DNA of 10,228 nt from Alphaproteobacteria bacterium. GTDB lineage: Bacteria > Pseudomonadota > Alphaproteobacteria > Rickettsiales > UBA998. A program made the translations under genes and the position numbers. This document shows positions 1-5,006 of this stretch, piece after piece. Below the pieces are notes generated by a model. The model saw nothing but the letters and a program-made list of their open reading frames with translations, was not told where the DNA came from and searched no databases. The stretch is taken from assembly GCA_021730835.1 (NCBI GenBank), contig JAKFYP010000084.1:1-10228 (forward strand), given 5' to 3'. Each line of letters begins with the position of its first letter. Position 1 is the first letter of the stretch.

Positions 1-18
1 GTGCAGCGGGGAATAAGA

Positions 19-1065
19 ATGCGTTTCATACGGTGTTATGTATTCATTTGCCTGATATTTGGAGTATGTGGACTGACTGCCTGCACACCTGCCGTTCAGT
101 CACATAAAACCGCCACCGGCCAGCCGGAACTCAAAGAAAGCATCGTCATTACCGGTGACGGCCAGCGTCTGCCCATTCGTTCATGGCTACCGGTTGAAGA
201 GCCTGAGGCGGTTATTGTCGCCCTGCACGGCTTCAACGATTACAGCAGCGCTTTTCGCGCTCCCGGCCTCTCATTAAGCAAACGCAACATCGCCGTCTAC
301 GCTTATGACCAGCGCGGCTTTGGCCGTACTGATGATTACGGCATCTGGGCGGGCAAGGAAAATCTCGTGCAGGATGTCGGTCAGGTGGTCGGGGCGGTGC
401 GCGCCAATCATCCCGGAAAGCGCCTCTACCTGTTGGGTGAAAGCATGGGCGGCGCGGTAGTGATTGCCGCGCTGGCCGATCATGCGGTGAGGGTGGACGG
501 GGTGATACTCTCCGCCCCGGCGGTCTGGGGCAGCGATACCATGAATTCGTTTTATCGCAGCGCCCTGTGGCTGGCGGCGCATACGGCTCCCTCGGCGCGG
601 GTGACCGGCAGCGGGCTGAATATTCTGGCTTCGGATAATATCGAAATGCTGCGCGAGATGGGGCGCGATCCGCTGATCATCAAGGCGACGCGGGTGGATG
701 CGGTTTACGGTATTCTCAACCTGATGGATTATGCCTATACCCATGTGCATCGTGTCAAAACGCCGATACTGGTGCTCTACGGCGCGAAAGACCGGGTGAT
801 TCCCCGCGAGCCGCTGCAAAAAGCGCTGGAGCAGATGGCAGCGCCGCATACGGTAGCCTTTTACCCCGATGGGTATCATATGCTGCTGCGCGACCTCAAA
901 GGCGATATTGTGCTCAACGATATTACAAGCTGGGTTAAGTCGCCTGAGCGCCAGTTGCCTTCGGGGTATGATAAACGCTGGCGGGAGCGCATTGCCGAAC
1001 CGGTTATGATAGAAGAAATCCAGAGCCTCAGACACCATGTCAGTGAAGAAAAGCAGGGCGAATGA
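19..1065 (+). CDS. Lipoprotein alpha/beta hydrolase (monoacylglycerol lipase / serine aminopeptidase S33-like)
   Basis: Predicted serine hydrolase of the alpha/beta fold, anchored to the envelope as a lipoprotein. I chose ATG 19 over the in-frame GTG at base 1. It has a purine-rich GGGGA about eight bases upstream and gives a clean lipoprotein signal: a positive start, a hydrophobic stretch, then the lipobox LTAC with Cys22 (348-aa numbering). The HGF oxyanion motif is at about 70-72. The nucleophile elbow GESMGG puts Ser at about 142, GAKDRVIP gives the acid Asp at about 257, and DGYHMLL gives His at about 287, so the triad is complete. The pattern DQRGFGRT before the elbow is typical of the Hydrolase_4 group, which includes monoglyceride lipases and lysophospholipases. 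The substrate cannot be read from the sequence. The 3' end overlaps nth by 29 bases, so the two are probably cotranscribed. Anything upstream lies outside the window. Confidence 0.9.
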   Translation: MRFIRCYVFICLIFGVCGLTACTPAVQSHKTATGQPELKESIVITGDGQRLPIRSWLPVEEPEAVIVALHGFNDYSSAFRAPGLSLSKRNIAVYAYDQRGFGRTDDYGIWAGKENLVQDVGQVVGAVRANHPGKRLYLLGESMGGAVVIAALADHAVRVDGVILSAPAVWGSDTMNSFYRSALWLAAHTAPSARVTGSGLNILASDNIEMLREMGRDPLIIKATRVDAVYGILNLMDYAYTHVHRVKTPILVLYGAKDRVIPREPLQKALEQMAAPHTVAFYPDGYHMLLRDLKGDIVLNDITSWVKSPERQLPSGYDKRWRERIAEPVMIEEIQSLRHHVSEEKQGE

Positions 1066-1675
1066 CATTTTCAGGCGGCTGGCGGCAGCCAATCCCGATC
1101 CGGTTACCGAACTGGTCGCGCCCAACCCTTTTTGCCTGCTGGTTGCTATCGTGCTCTCGGCGCAAGCTACAGATGTCAGCGTCAACAAAGCGACGCCCGC
1201 TTTATTCGCCGTGGCTGATACGCCTGAAAAAATGGCGGCGCTCGGAGTAGAAAAACTAAAGGCCTATATCCGCACGATTGGTCTGTTCAATACCAAGGCA
1301 AAAAATATCATCGCTCTGTCGCACAGGCTGGTAGGGGATTATGGCGGTGAGATTCCTGTGACACGCGAAGCGCTGGAGACCCTGCCCGGCGTCGGGCGCA
1401 AGACGGCGAATGTCTGGCTGAACTGCGTGAAGGGAGAGCCGACCATTGCGGTTGATACGCATGTGTTTCGTGTCGCCGGTCGTCTGGAGCTGGTGAAAGC
1501 GAAAACCCCGCTCGAATGTGAGCGCCAGCTTGAGAAGGTCATTCCCGAATCATGGAAACGCCACGCGCATCACTGGCTGATCCTGCATGGGCGCTATGTC
1601 TGCAAGGCCCGCAAGCCTGACTGCCCGAACTGCATCCTGCGCGATATTTGTCCCTATCCTGAGAAAACCGGGTGA
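1037..1675 (+). CDS. nth: Endonuclease III (DNA glycosylase/AP lyase)
   Basis: Base-excision repair enzyme that removes oxidised pyrimidines and cleaves the DNA at the abasic site. The 212-aa length matches the family. The helix-hairpin-helix LPGVGRKTAN (116-125) carries the catalytic Lys122. The catalytic Asp140 lies in AVDTHVFR. The C-terminal [4Fe-4S] ligands C189, C196, C199 and C205 show the exact C-x6-C-x2-C-x5-C spacing. These residues sit two positions later than in E. coli Nth, so the enzyme looks intact and typical. The N-terminal segment LLVAIVLSAQATDVSVNK is also characteristic. The ATG lies inside the end of the upstream hydrolase gene, in another frame, with no strong ribosome site, which suggests translational coupling. 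The gene ends just before a convergent intergenic region full of hairpins. Confidence 0.97.
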   Translation: MSVKKSRANDIFRRLAAANPDPVTELVAPNPFCLLVAIVLSAQATDVSVNKATPALFAVADTPEKMAALGVEKLKAYIRTIGLFNTKAKNIIALSHRLVGDYGGEIPVTREALETLPGVGRKTANVWLNCVKGEPTIAVDTHVFRVAGRLELVKAKTPLECERQLEKVIPESWKRHAHHWLILHGRYVCKARKPDCPNCILRDICPYPEKTG

Positions 1676-1685
1676 TAATCCTATA

Positions 1686-1725
1686 GTCATTCCACTTAAC
1701 AATTCCCCAAAATAATTGGAATGAC
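1686..1725. repeat. Inverted repeat, hairpin 1 of four between convergent genes
   Basis: GTCATTCCA (1686-1694) pairs perfectly with TGGAATGAC (1717-1725). After one mismatch, three more pairs are possible inside, leaving an AT-rich loop. It starts 10 bases after the nth stop. There is no clear run of T after the stem, so a simple intrinsic terminator is not certain. The sequence could equally be one end of a dispersed palindromic repeat. Confidence 0.6.
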
Positions 1726-1726
1726 A

Positions 1727-1759
1727 GGCTTGCAACGCAAGCCCGCCGCTGGTGCAGCG
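1727..1759. repeat. Two small GC-rich hairpins (2 and 3 of four)
   Basis: GGCTTGC (1727-1733) and GCAAGCC (1737-1743) form a 7-bp stem with a 3-base loop. CGCTG (1747-1751) and CAGCG (1755-1759) form a 5-bp stem with a 3-base loop. They lie back to back between hairpins 1 and 4 with only a few bases between them, which is denser than expected by chance. Confidence 0.5.
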
Positions 1760-1764
1760 TAACC

Positions 1765-1798
1765 GACTTTATTTTTCTTTTGGGAAAAAAATAAAGTC
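1765..1798. terminator. Long AT-rich hairpin with T and A tracts, possible bidirectional terminator
   Basis: GACTTTATTTTT (1765-1776) pairs perfectly over 12 bp with AAAAATAAAGTC (1787-1798) around a 10-base loop. It sits between nth on the plus strand and the minus-strand gene ending at 1812, where a terminator working in both directions is expected. The T run on one strand and the A run on the other lie within the arms and not after a GC-rich stem, so the shape is not a textbook terminator. It may instead be part of a composite repeat with the three hairpins before it. Confidence 0.45.
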
Positions 1799-1811
1799 AA
1801 AAGACAATACA

Positions 1812-2423
1812 TTACCGCAGATGCTTGCGGGCGTCATCCATCGCGCCGTTGAGCAGAAGCAGGGCTTCCTCGTCATTGCCGACCAGCTTGGCGCGGCGGC
1901 GATAGACCGCGTTGGCGTCCTCAAGCGTCGCCGTCGGCCCGAGGCCCAGCTTCATCATCCATTCCGGCACGTCCTGCATAACAATAGACTCATGCACTTC
2001 CCGATCCCGCGTTTCAATCTGCGGCGAAAAGACCGAGAGCATCCGCAATGCCGAAGCGGCTCCCCAGTCCTCAATACTGCGAACGGCCCGCAACGACAAA
2101 TGCAGCGCATAAAGATTATGCTCAATCAGGAACCACTTATCGCAGGCGATCAGATGCGATTTTCCTCCCAGCTTCAGGCCGACGCTGACGGCAGTGTCGT
2201 GCCCCATCTTCTTACGCAAGCGGTCGTTATTGAGGTGCTGGTACGCACTGTAAACCGTTGCCGCCGTGGGCCTGAGCGCCAGAATTTCATCTTCAAGATA
2301 GCGCGCCGCCTCGCTGATCGCCAGTGTGCGTGAAAAACTGTTATGATGATGCGCCCTGCTGTTAAGCGGCGTGGCATGCCAGCCCGGCGGCATTTTCGGC
2401 GGATATTCGTAGCGGATTTCCAT
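1812..2423 (-). CDS. Unrecognised 203-aa protein with a degenerate J-domain-like C-terminus
   Basis: I do not recognise a named family. The N-terminal half (about 1-50) holds the string PPKMPPGWHATP and a helix SFSRTLAISEAARYLEDEI. The middle (about 90-125) has IACDKWFLIEHNLYALHLSL followed by RAVRSIEDWG. The last 50 residues read like a J domain: WMMKLGLGP, then YRRRAKL, then LLLLNGAMDDARKHL. The HPD tripeptide that activates Hsp70 is absent; VGN stands in its place (about 181-183). The protein is predicted soluble, with no signal peptide. I prefer ATG 2423 to the in-frame GTG at 2462, because the GTG falls inside the spacer of a candidate promoter and has no ribosome site. The gene stands alone and diverges from cysD. 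A co-chaperone role is only a guess, and without HPD the classical mechanism is unlikely. Confidence 0.75.
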   Translation of the reverse strand: MEIRYEYPPKMPPGWHATPLNSRAHHHNSFSRTLAISEAARYLEDEILALRPTAATVYSAYQHLNNDRLRKKMGHDTAVSVGLKLGGKSHLIACDKWFLIEHNLYALHLSLRAVRSIEDWGAASALRMLSVFSPQIETRDREVHESIVMQDVPEWMMKLGLGPTATLEDANAVYRRRAKLVGNDEEALLLLNGAMDDARKHLR

Positions 2424-2449
2424 AGCAAAGCGACTTTCGTTTCGGACAC

Positions 2450-2478
2450 AGTGTAATGCCACAGGGTTGCAGAAACAA
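2450..2478 (-). promoter_or_regulatory. Candidate promoter for the J-like gene
   Basis: On the minus strand, TTGTTT (2478-2473) and TACACT (2455-2450) are separated by exactly 17 bases. The match to the sigma-70 consensus is only 3/6 and 4/6, so this is weak. A start of transcription near 2443 would leave a leader of about 20 bases before ATG 2423 and would exclude the upstream GTG as start. Confidence 0.3.
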
Positions 2479-2565
2479 GCTTACCGGCTATTGGTGCATT
2501 TCCGGTTAATATCGCAGGTATCATCGCAGGGAATACGCGGCAAGCGGGTTACACATCTCAATATA

Positions 2566-2580
2566 CACAAAATATTTGTG
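2566..2580. promoter_or_regulatory. AT-rich palindrome in the divergent promoter region, possible operator
   Basis: CACAAA and TTTGTG are perfect inverted copies around the 3-base centre ATA. The site lies in a locally AT-rich stretch between the divergent J-like gene and cysD, about 40 bases upstream of the candidate cysD -35 box. It looks like a binding site for a dimeric regulator, but no regulator gene is present and only one copy is visible. Confidence 0.3.
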
Positions 2581-2618
2581 ATTAAAAGCAATTCACACAG
2601 AATTTTGCGAAATAAGGG

Positions 2619-2647
2619 TTGACATGGCCGGTTATTTCGCACACATA
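2619..2647 (+). promoter_or_regulatory. Candidate promoter for cysD
   Basis: TTGACA (2619-2624) matches the sigma-70 -35 consensus perfectly. Seventeen bases later the sequence is CACATA (2642-2647), a poor -10 box. A poor -10 with a good -35 is common in promoters that need an activator, as sulfate-assimilation promoters often do, but no activator site can be named here. Confidence 0.35.
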
Positions 2648-2673
2648 CGGCGGGTAAACAGGTGGAAGCACGC

Positions 2674-3507
2674 ATGGATCACCTCGACCAACTCGAAGCG
2701 CAAAGCATCTACATCCTGCGGGAGGCATGGGCCAAACTCGACCGGCTGGCTATGCTGTGGTCGTTCGGCAAGGATTCCACCGTGATGATCTGGCTGGCAA
2801 AAAAGGCGTTTTTCGGCCATATTCCCTTCCCGCTGATCCATTGCGATACCGAACTGGAGATGGAAGAGGTCTACGCTTACCGGGATCAGTATGTAAAGGA
2901 ATGGAGCATTGATTTTGTCTCGCATCTGTGCCCGCCGATTGAGCAAACCGATGCAACCCTGCCCTGGGCGGCGCGGGTGGCGGCGCGTAAAACCCTCGGG
3001 CTAAAACAGGTGATTGAAAAACACGGGTTTCAGGGCATCATTGCCGGAATCCGCCGCGACGAGGAAGGCACGCGGGCCAAGGAGCGTTATTTCTCGCCGC
3101 GTGGCGTCGATCACGGCTGGGATGTCAAAGACCAGCCGCCCGAATTCTGGGATCAGTTCAAGACCGATTTTCCGCCGGGAACCAGCTTGCGTGTACACCC
3201 GCTGCTGCACTGGACGGAACTCGATATCTGGCATTATGTGCAGCGGGAGGGTATCCCGGTCGTGCCGCTTTATTTCGCTCAGGCCTATCATGAGATGGAA
3301 GGGCGCGATTTCGGCGGCAAAATGATGCGCTTCCGTTCGCTGGGTGAGCGCGGCATCACCTGGCCGGTGGAATCCGGGGCCGATACGCTGGAAAAAATTA
3401 TTGAAGAGTTGCGGGTGACCAAAGTCTCCGAGCGCTCGGGCAGGCCGATGGGCGCGGATGAGGATGAATCTTCCTTTGAACGGCTACGGGCGGCAGGGTA
3501 TATGTGA
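2674..3507 (+). CDS. cysD: Sulfate adenylyltransferase small subunit (ATP sulfurylase, CysD)
   Basis: Small catalytic subunit of ATP sulfurylase, which makes adenosine 5'-phosphosulfate (APS) from ATP and sulfate, driven by the GTPase CysN. The start is ATG 2674, with AGGTGG eight bases upstream; an in-frame GTG at 2662 is less likely. The 277-aa protein has the PP-loop SFGKDST (30-36), the strongly conserved RRDEEGTRAKE (127-137), HPLLHWTELDIWHY (175-188), RFRSLGE (219-225) and ERSGR (253-257). Compared with E. coli CysD, the region after the PP-loop differs (HCDTELEMEEVYAYRD where E. coli has a VDTGWKF type), so it belongs to a divergent branch. Its usual partner cysN is not adjacent but starts about 1.5 kb further on. 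The stop codon is the first TGA of TGATGA and overlaps a tiny ORF. Confidence 0.93.
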   Translation: MDHLDQLEAQSIYILREAWAKLDRLAMLWSFGKDSTVMIWLAKKAFFGHIPFPLIHCDTELEMEEVYAYRDQYVKEWSIDFVSHLCPPIEQTDATLPWAARVAARKTLGLKQVIEKHGFQGIIAGIRRDEEGTRAKERYFSPRGVDHGWDVKDQPPEFWDQFKTDFPPGTSLRVHPLLHWTELDIWHYVQREGIPVVPLYFAQAYHEMEGRDFGGKMMRFRSLGERGITWPVESGADTLEKIIEELRVTKVSERSGRPMGADEDESSFERLRAAGYM

Positions 3508-3578
3508 TGAAGGTCTTGGTGAGCACAAGCAAGCAACAGGCCAATGTTGTTCTGAACGTCAGGCAAGTTAGCGAGTAG
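3507..3578 (+). other. Candidate 23-codon ORF overlapping the cysD stop
   Basis: An ATG at 3507 overlaps the cysD stop as TGATG and opens a 23-codon frame starting MKVLVSTSKQQ and ending at TAG 3576-3578. The overlap would allow coupled translation. Nothing in the short peptide is recognisable and there is no independent ribosome site, so it may be chance. If it is not translated, the 115 bases between cysD and the next gene are a leader with no other clear structure. Confidence 0.2.
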
Positions 3579-3622
3579 TACGAACGGAAAAGAGTCTTAC
3601 GATACGGGATACAGGAGAAAAA

Positions 3623-3991
3623 ATGACAACAGAAAAAACACAACCCCATCTTGCCCGCCTCGAGGAGAAACTGGATCAACTCATCCGGATGACGGAGGAG
3701 AATATCCACAATACCGCCGTTGTCTACCGGCGCACCACGGCGCTGGCCCAGATGGTCGAGGCGCTGGCCGAAGGGCGCGAGCCGCGCCTGACGCGTAACA
3801 TGCGCGCCGAGATTGACGCCAGTTTACATGGCGAGGAATTCGCGCAGATGATGCAAAGCGACCCGGAAGCCTTTATCCGGCTTTACGGCAAGGAAGTCTA
3901 CGAATTGTGCCGGGACAGGGGAAAAGGCGGCATATTGACGATGGGCAACCTCGCTCCCTCGCGGGGCGAACTGAAGAAGAAAATGCAGTAG
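3623..3991 (+). CDS. Unrecognised 122-aa cytoplasmic protein
   Basis: Family not recognised. The start is well supported by AGGAG (3613-3617), five bases before the ATG. The N-terminal third (about 8-50) is a charged, leucine-spaced helix, probably a coiled coil (LARLEEKLDQLIRMTEENI). The rest is mixed helix, with LHGEEFAQMMQSDPEAFIRLYGKEVYELC around 68-96, broken here by residues typical of turns, and a basic tail ending KKKMQ. No signal peptide, membrane segment or metal motif is visible. It lies between cysD and the next small genes, 21 bases before the cysteine-repeat protein and on the same strand. It may be cotranscribed with the sulfate genes, but nothing ties it to sulfate chemistry. 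Confidence 0.75.
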   Translation: MTTEKTQPHLARLEEKLDQLIRMTEENIHNTAVVYRRTTALAQMVEALAEGREPRLTRNMRAEIDASLHGEEFAQMMQSDPEAFIRLYGKEVYELCRDRGKGGILTMGNLAPSRGELKKKMQ

Positions 3992-4012
3992 GCGGTTTAT
4001 TGGAAAATCCAT

Positions 4013-4264
4013 ATGAAGATGTTTTCTGTTCTTCTCATCTCCCTGCGCAACATACGCCTGATTTCGGCGCTGGCATGCCTGACGGTGTTGCCCGTTGCCT
4101 GCGATCCGGCCCCGCAAACACCACAACAAAAAGCCAACGCCGCCTACCTGTGCAAATATTATGGTAACTGCAAAGCCGGTTACGGGGGTGATCTTTGCTC
4201 GTTTTATGGCACTTGTGACAGGGAGCAGGATAAATTGTGCAGTTTCTATGGGAATTGCAAATAA
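4013..4264 (+). CDS. Small exported protein with three C-x5-C repeats (probable lipoprotein)
   Basis: An 83-aa protein I do not recognise. The N-terminus has basic residues followed by a hydrophobic stretch ending LPVAC, which suggests export. Cys30 may be lipidated, although Pro at -3 makes the lipobox atypical and ordinary signal-peptide cleavage is possible. If it is lipidated, Asp31 at +2 would favour the inner membrane in species that use that rule. The mature part is almost wholly three repeats: LCKYYGNC (46-53), LCSFYGTC (61-68) and LCSFYGNC (75-82). They are spaced 15 and 14 residues apart, each with aromatic-Tyr-Gly between paired cysteines. Six regularly placed cysteines outside the cytoplasm suggest disulfide hairpins or metal binding. 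The stop TAA overlaps the next start as TAATG, so translation is likely coupled to the zeta-like gene. Confidence 0.75.
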   Translation: MKMFSVLLISLRNIRLISALACLTVLPVACDPAPQTPQQKANAAYLCKYYGNCKAGYGGDLCSFYGTCDREQDKLCSFYGNCK

Positions 4265-4827
4265 TGCCATCACTCTACATTCTGGGCGGCCCCAACGGTG
4301 CGGGCAAAACGACGACCGCAATGACGTTGCTGCCGGAGTTCCTGCATGTGCGCGAGTTTGTGAATGCCGATGAAATCGCACGCGGGCTTTCGCCGTTCAA
4401 TGTCGAGGGCGTGGCGGTTCAGGCAGGAAAACTTATGTTGCGCCGACTGAGGGAACTAAGAGAACAAAAATCGGACTTTTCTTTTGAAACAACACTTGCG
4501 TCGCGCAGTTTTGCTCCCTTTGTCCGTCAGTCACAGCAGGAAGGTTATGAGGTGCATTTGTTGTATGTATGGTTGAATAACCCTGAGTTGGCTGTGCGCC
4601 GCGTTGCCATGCGCGTAAAAAAGGGAGGGCATCATGTCCCGACAGAAGATATAAAGCGGCGTTATATTCGCGGCGTGAGGAATTTAAAACAAATCTATAT
4701 GCCTATGGTGGATAGCTGGAGAATTTACGACAATTCACTCCCCCCGCCCCAAAAGATTGCAGGTATGGAAAACGGAGAAACTTTTGTTTATAATAAAACA
4801 TTATGGCAGGAGATAGAACGACTATGA
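4264..4827 (+). CDS. Zeta-toxin-family P-loop kinase (COG4185-type)
   Basis: Small P-loop ATPase resembling the zeta/PezT toxin group. Characterised members phosphorylate UDP-N-acetylglucosamine and block cell-wall synthesis; for this branch the substrate is unproven. In the 187-aa product the Walker A motif GPNGAGKT is at 9-16. NADEIARGLSP (34-44) holds the acidic Asp36 of the family, and FETTLAS is at 74-80. The arginine-rich helix RRVAMRVKKGGH (112-123) would bind nucleotide phosphates. RRYIRGVRNL (132-141) and WRIYDNS (152-158) are typical of this branch. Starting at ATG 4264 keeps a 1-base overlap with the upstream gene; an earlier in-frame ATG at 4237 would only add out-of-frame sequence of that gene. 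The stop overlaps the next ATG as ATGA. Base composition looks somewhat more AT-rich than the flanking sulfate genes. It appears intact. Confidence 0.85.
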   Translation: MPSLYILGGPNGAGKTTTAMTLLPEFLHVREFVNADEIARGLSPFNVEGVAVQAGKLMLRRLRELREQKSDFSFETTLASRSFAPFVRQSQQEGYEVHLLYVWLNNPELAVRRVAMRVKKGGHHVPTEDIKRRYIRGVRNLKQIYMPMVDSWRIYDNSLPPPQKIAGMENGETFVYNKTLWQEIERL

Positions 4828-5006
4828 CTTCAATACAAAATCTTGATGCGTTAATTGACGAAGCAATCAAAAAAGCCGTTGCTCAGGCAATTGCCGAGCA
4901 TGAGCGTGAAGGGCGTGGGGATATGGTGCGTGCGGCGCAAGCCAACCCCGATGGCACACTGCCATCCTGGGCGGAATACAGTAATGGACACAATGCCAAT
5001 GCCTAA
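4824..5006 (+). CDS. Small 60-aa protein, putative antitoxin of the zeta-like kinase
   Basis: The start ATG 4824 overlaps the kinase stop as ATGA and has AGGAGA about ten bases upstream, so it is both coupled and independently initiated. Residues 6-29 form a likely amphipathic, acidic-to-mixed helix (NLDALIDEAIKKAVAQAIAE), and the tail from about 40 is polar and probably unstructured. No DNA-binding fold is visible. The position directly after a zeta-type kinase with a 4-base overlap, the small size and the helical character suggest an antitoxin that binds the kinase, but this is inferred from context only. The 3' end overlaps the start of cysNC by 23 bases, which also links its translation to the sulfate operon. 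Confidence 0.7.
   Translation: MTSIQNLDALIDEAIKKAVAQAIAEHEREGRGDMVRAAQANPDGTLPSWAEYSNGHNANA

Noticed and set aside
274..1188. Long minus-strand frame opposite the hydrolase and nth
   Set aside because: Both plus-strand proteins have complete catalytic motifs. The antisense frame is rich in Arg, His and Pro without any domain, as expected of a GC-rich shadow.
1752..2333. 193-codon plus-strand frame opposite the J-like gene
   Set aside because: It mirrors the minus-strand gene and has no recognisable domain. Its first part runs through the AT-rich hairpin, and the minus-strand protein has the better composition and J-like pattern.
4855..4983. 43-codon N-terminal extension of cysNC
   Set aside because: It is the small upstream gene read in another frame. 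CysN homology begins only after ATG 4984.
4855..5006. Idea that the 60-aa partner is a frameshifted longer antitoxin
   Set aside because: I read the other frames after the EHEREGR segment and found no sensible continuation of an antitoxin tail. The gene has its own stop and overlaps the cysNC start neatly.
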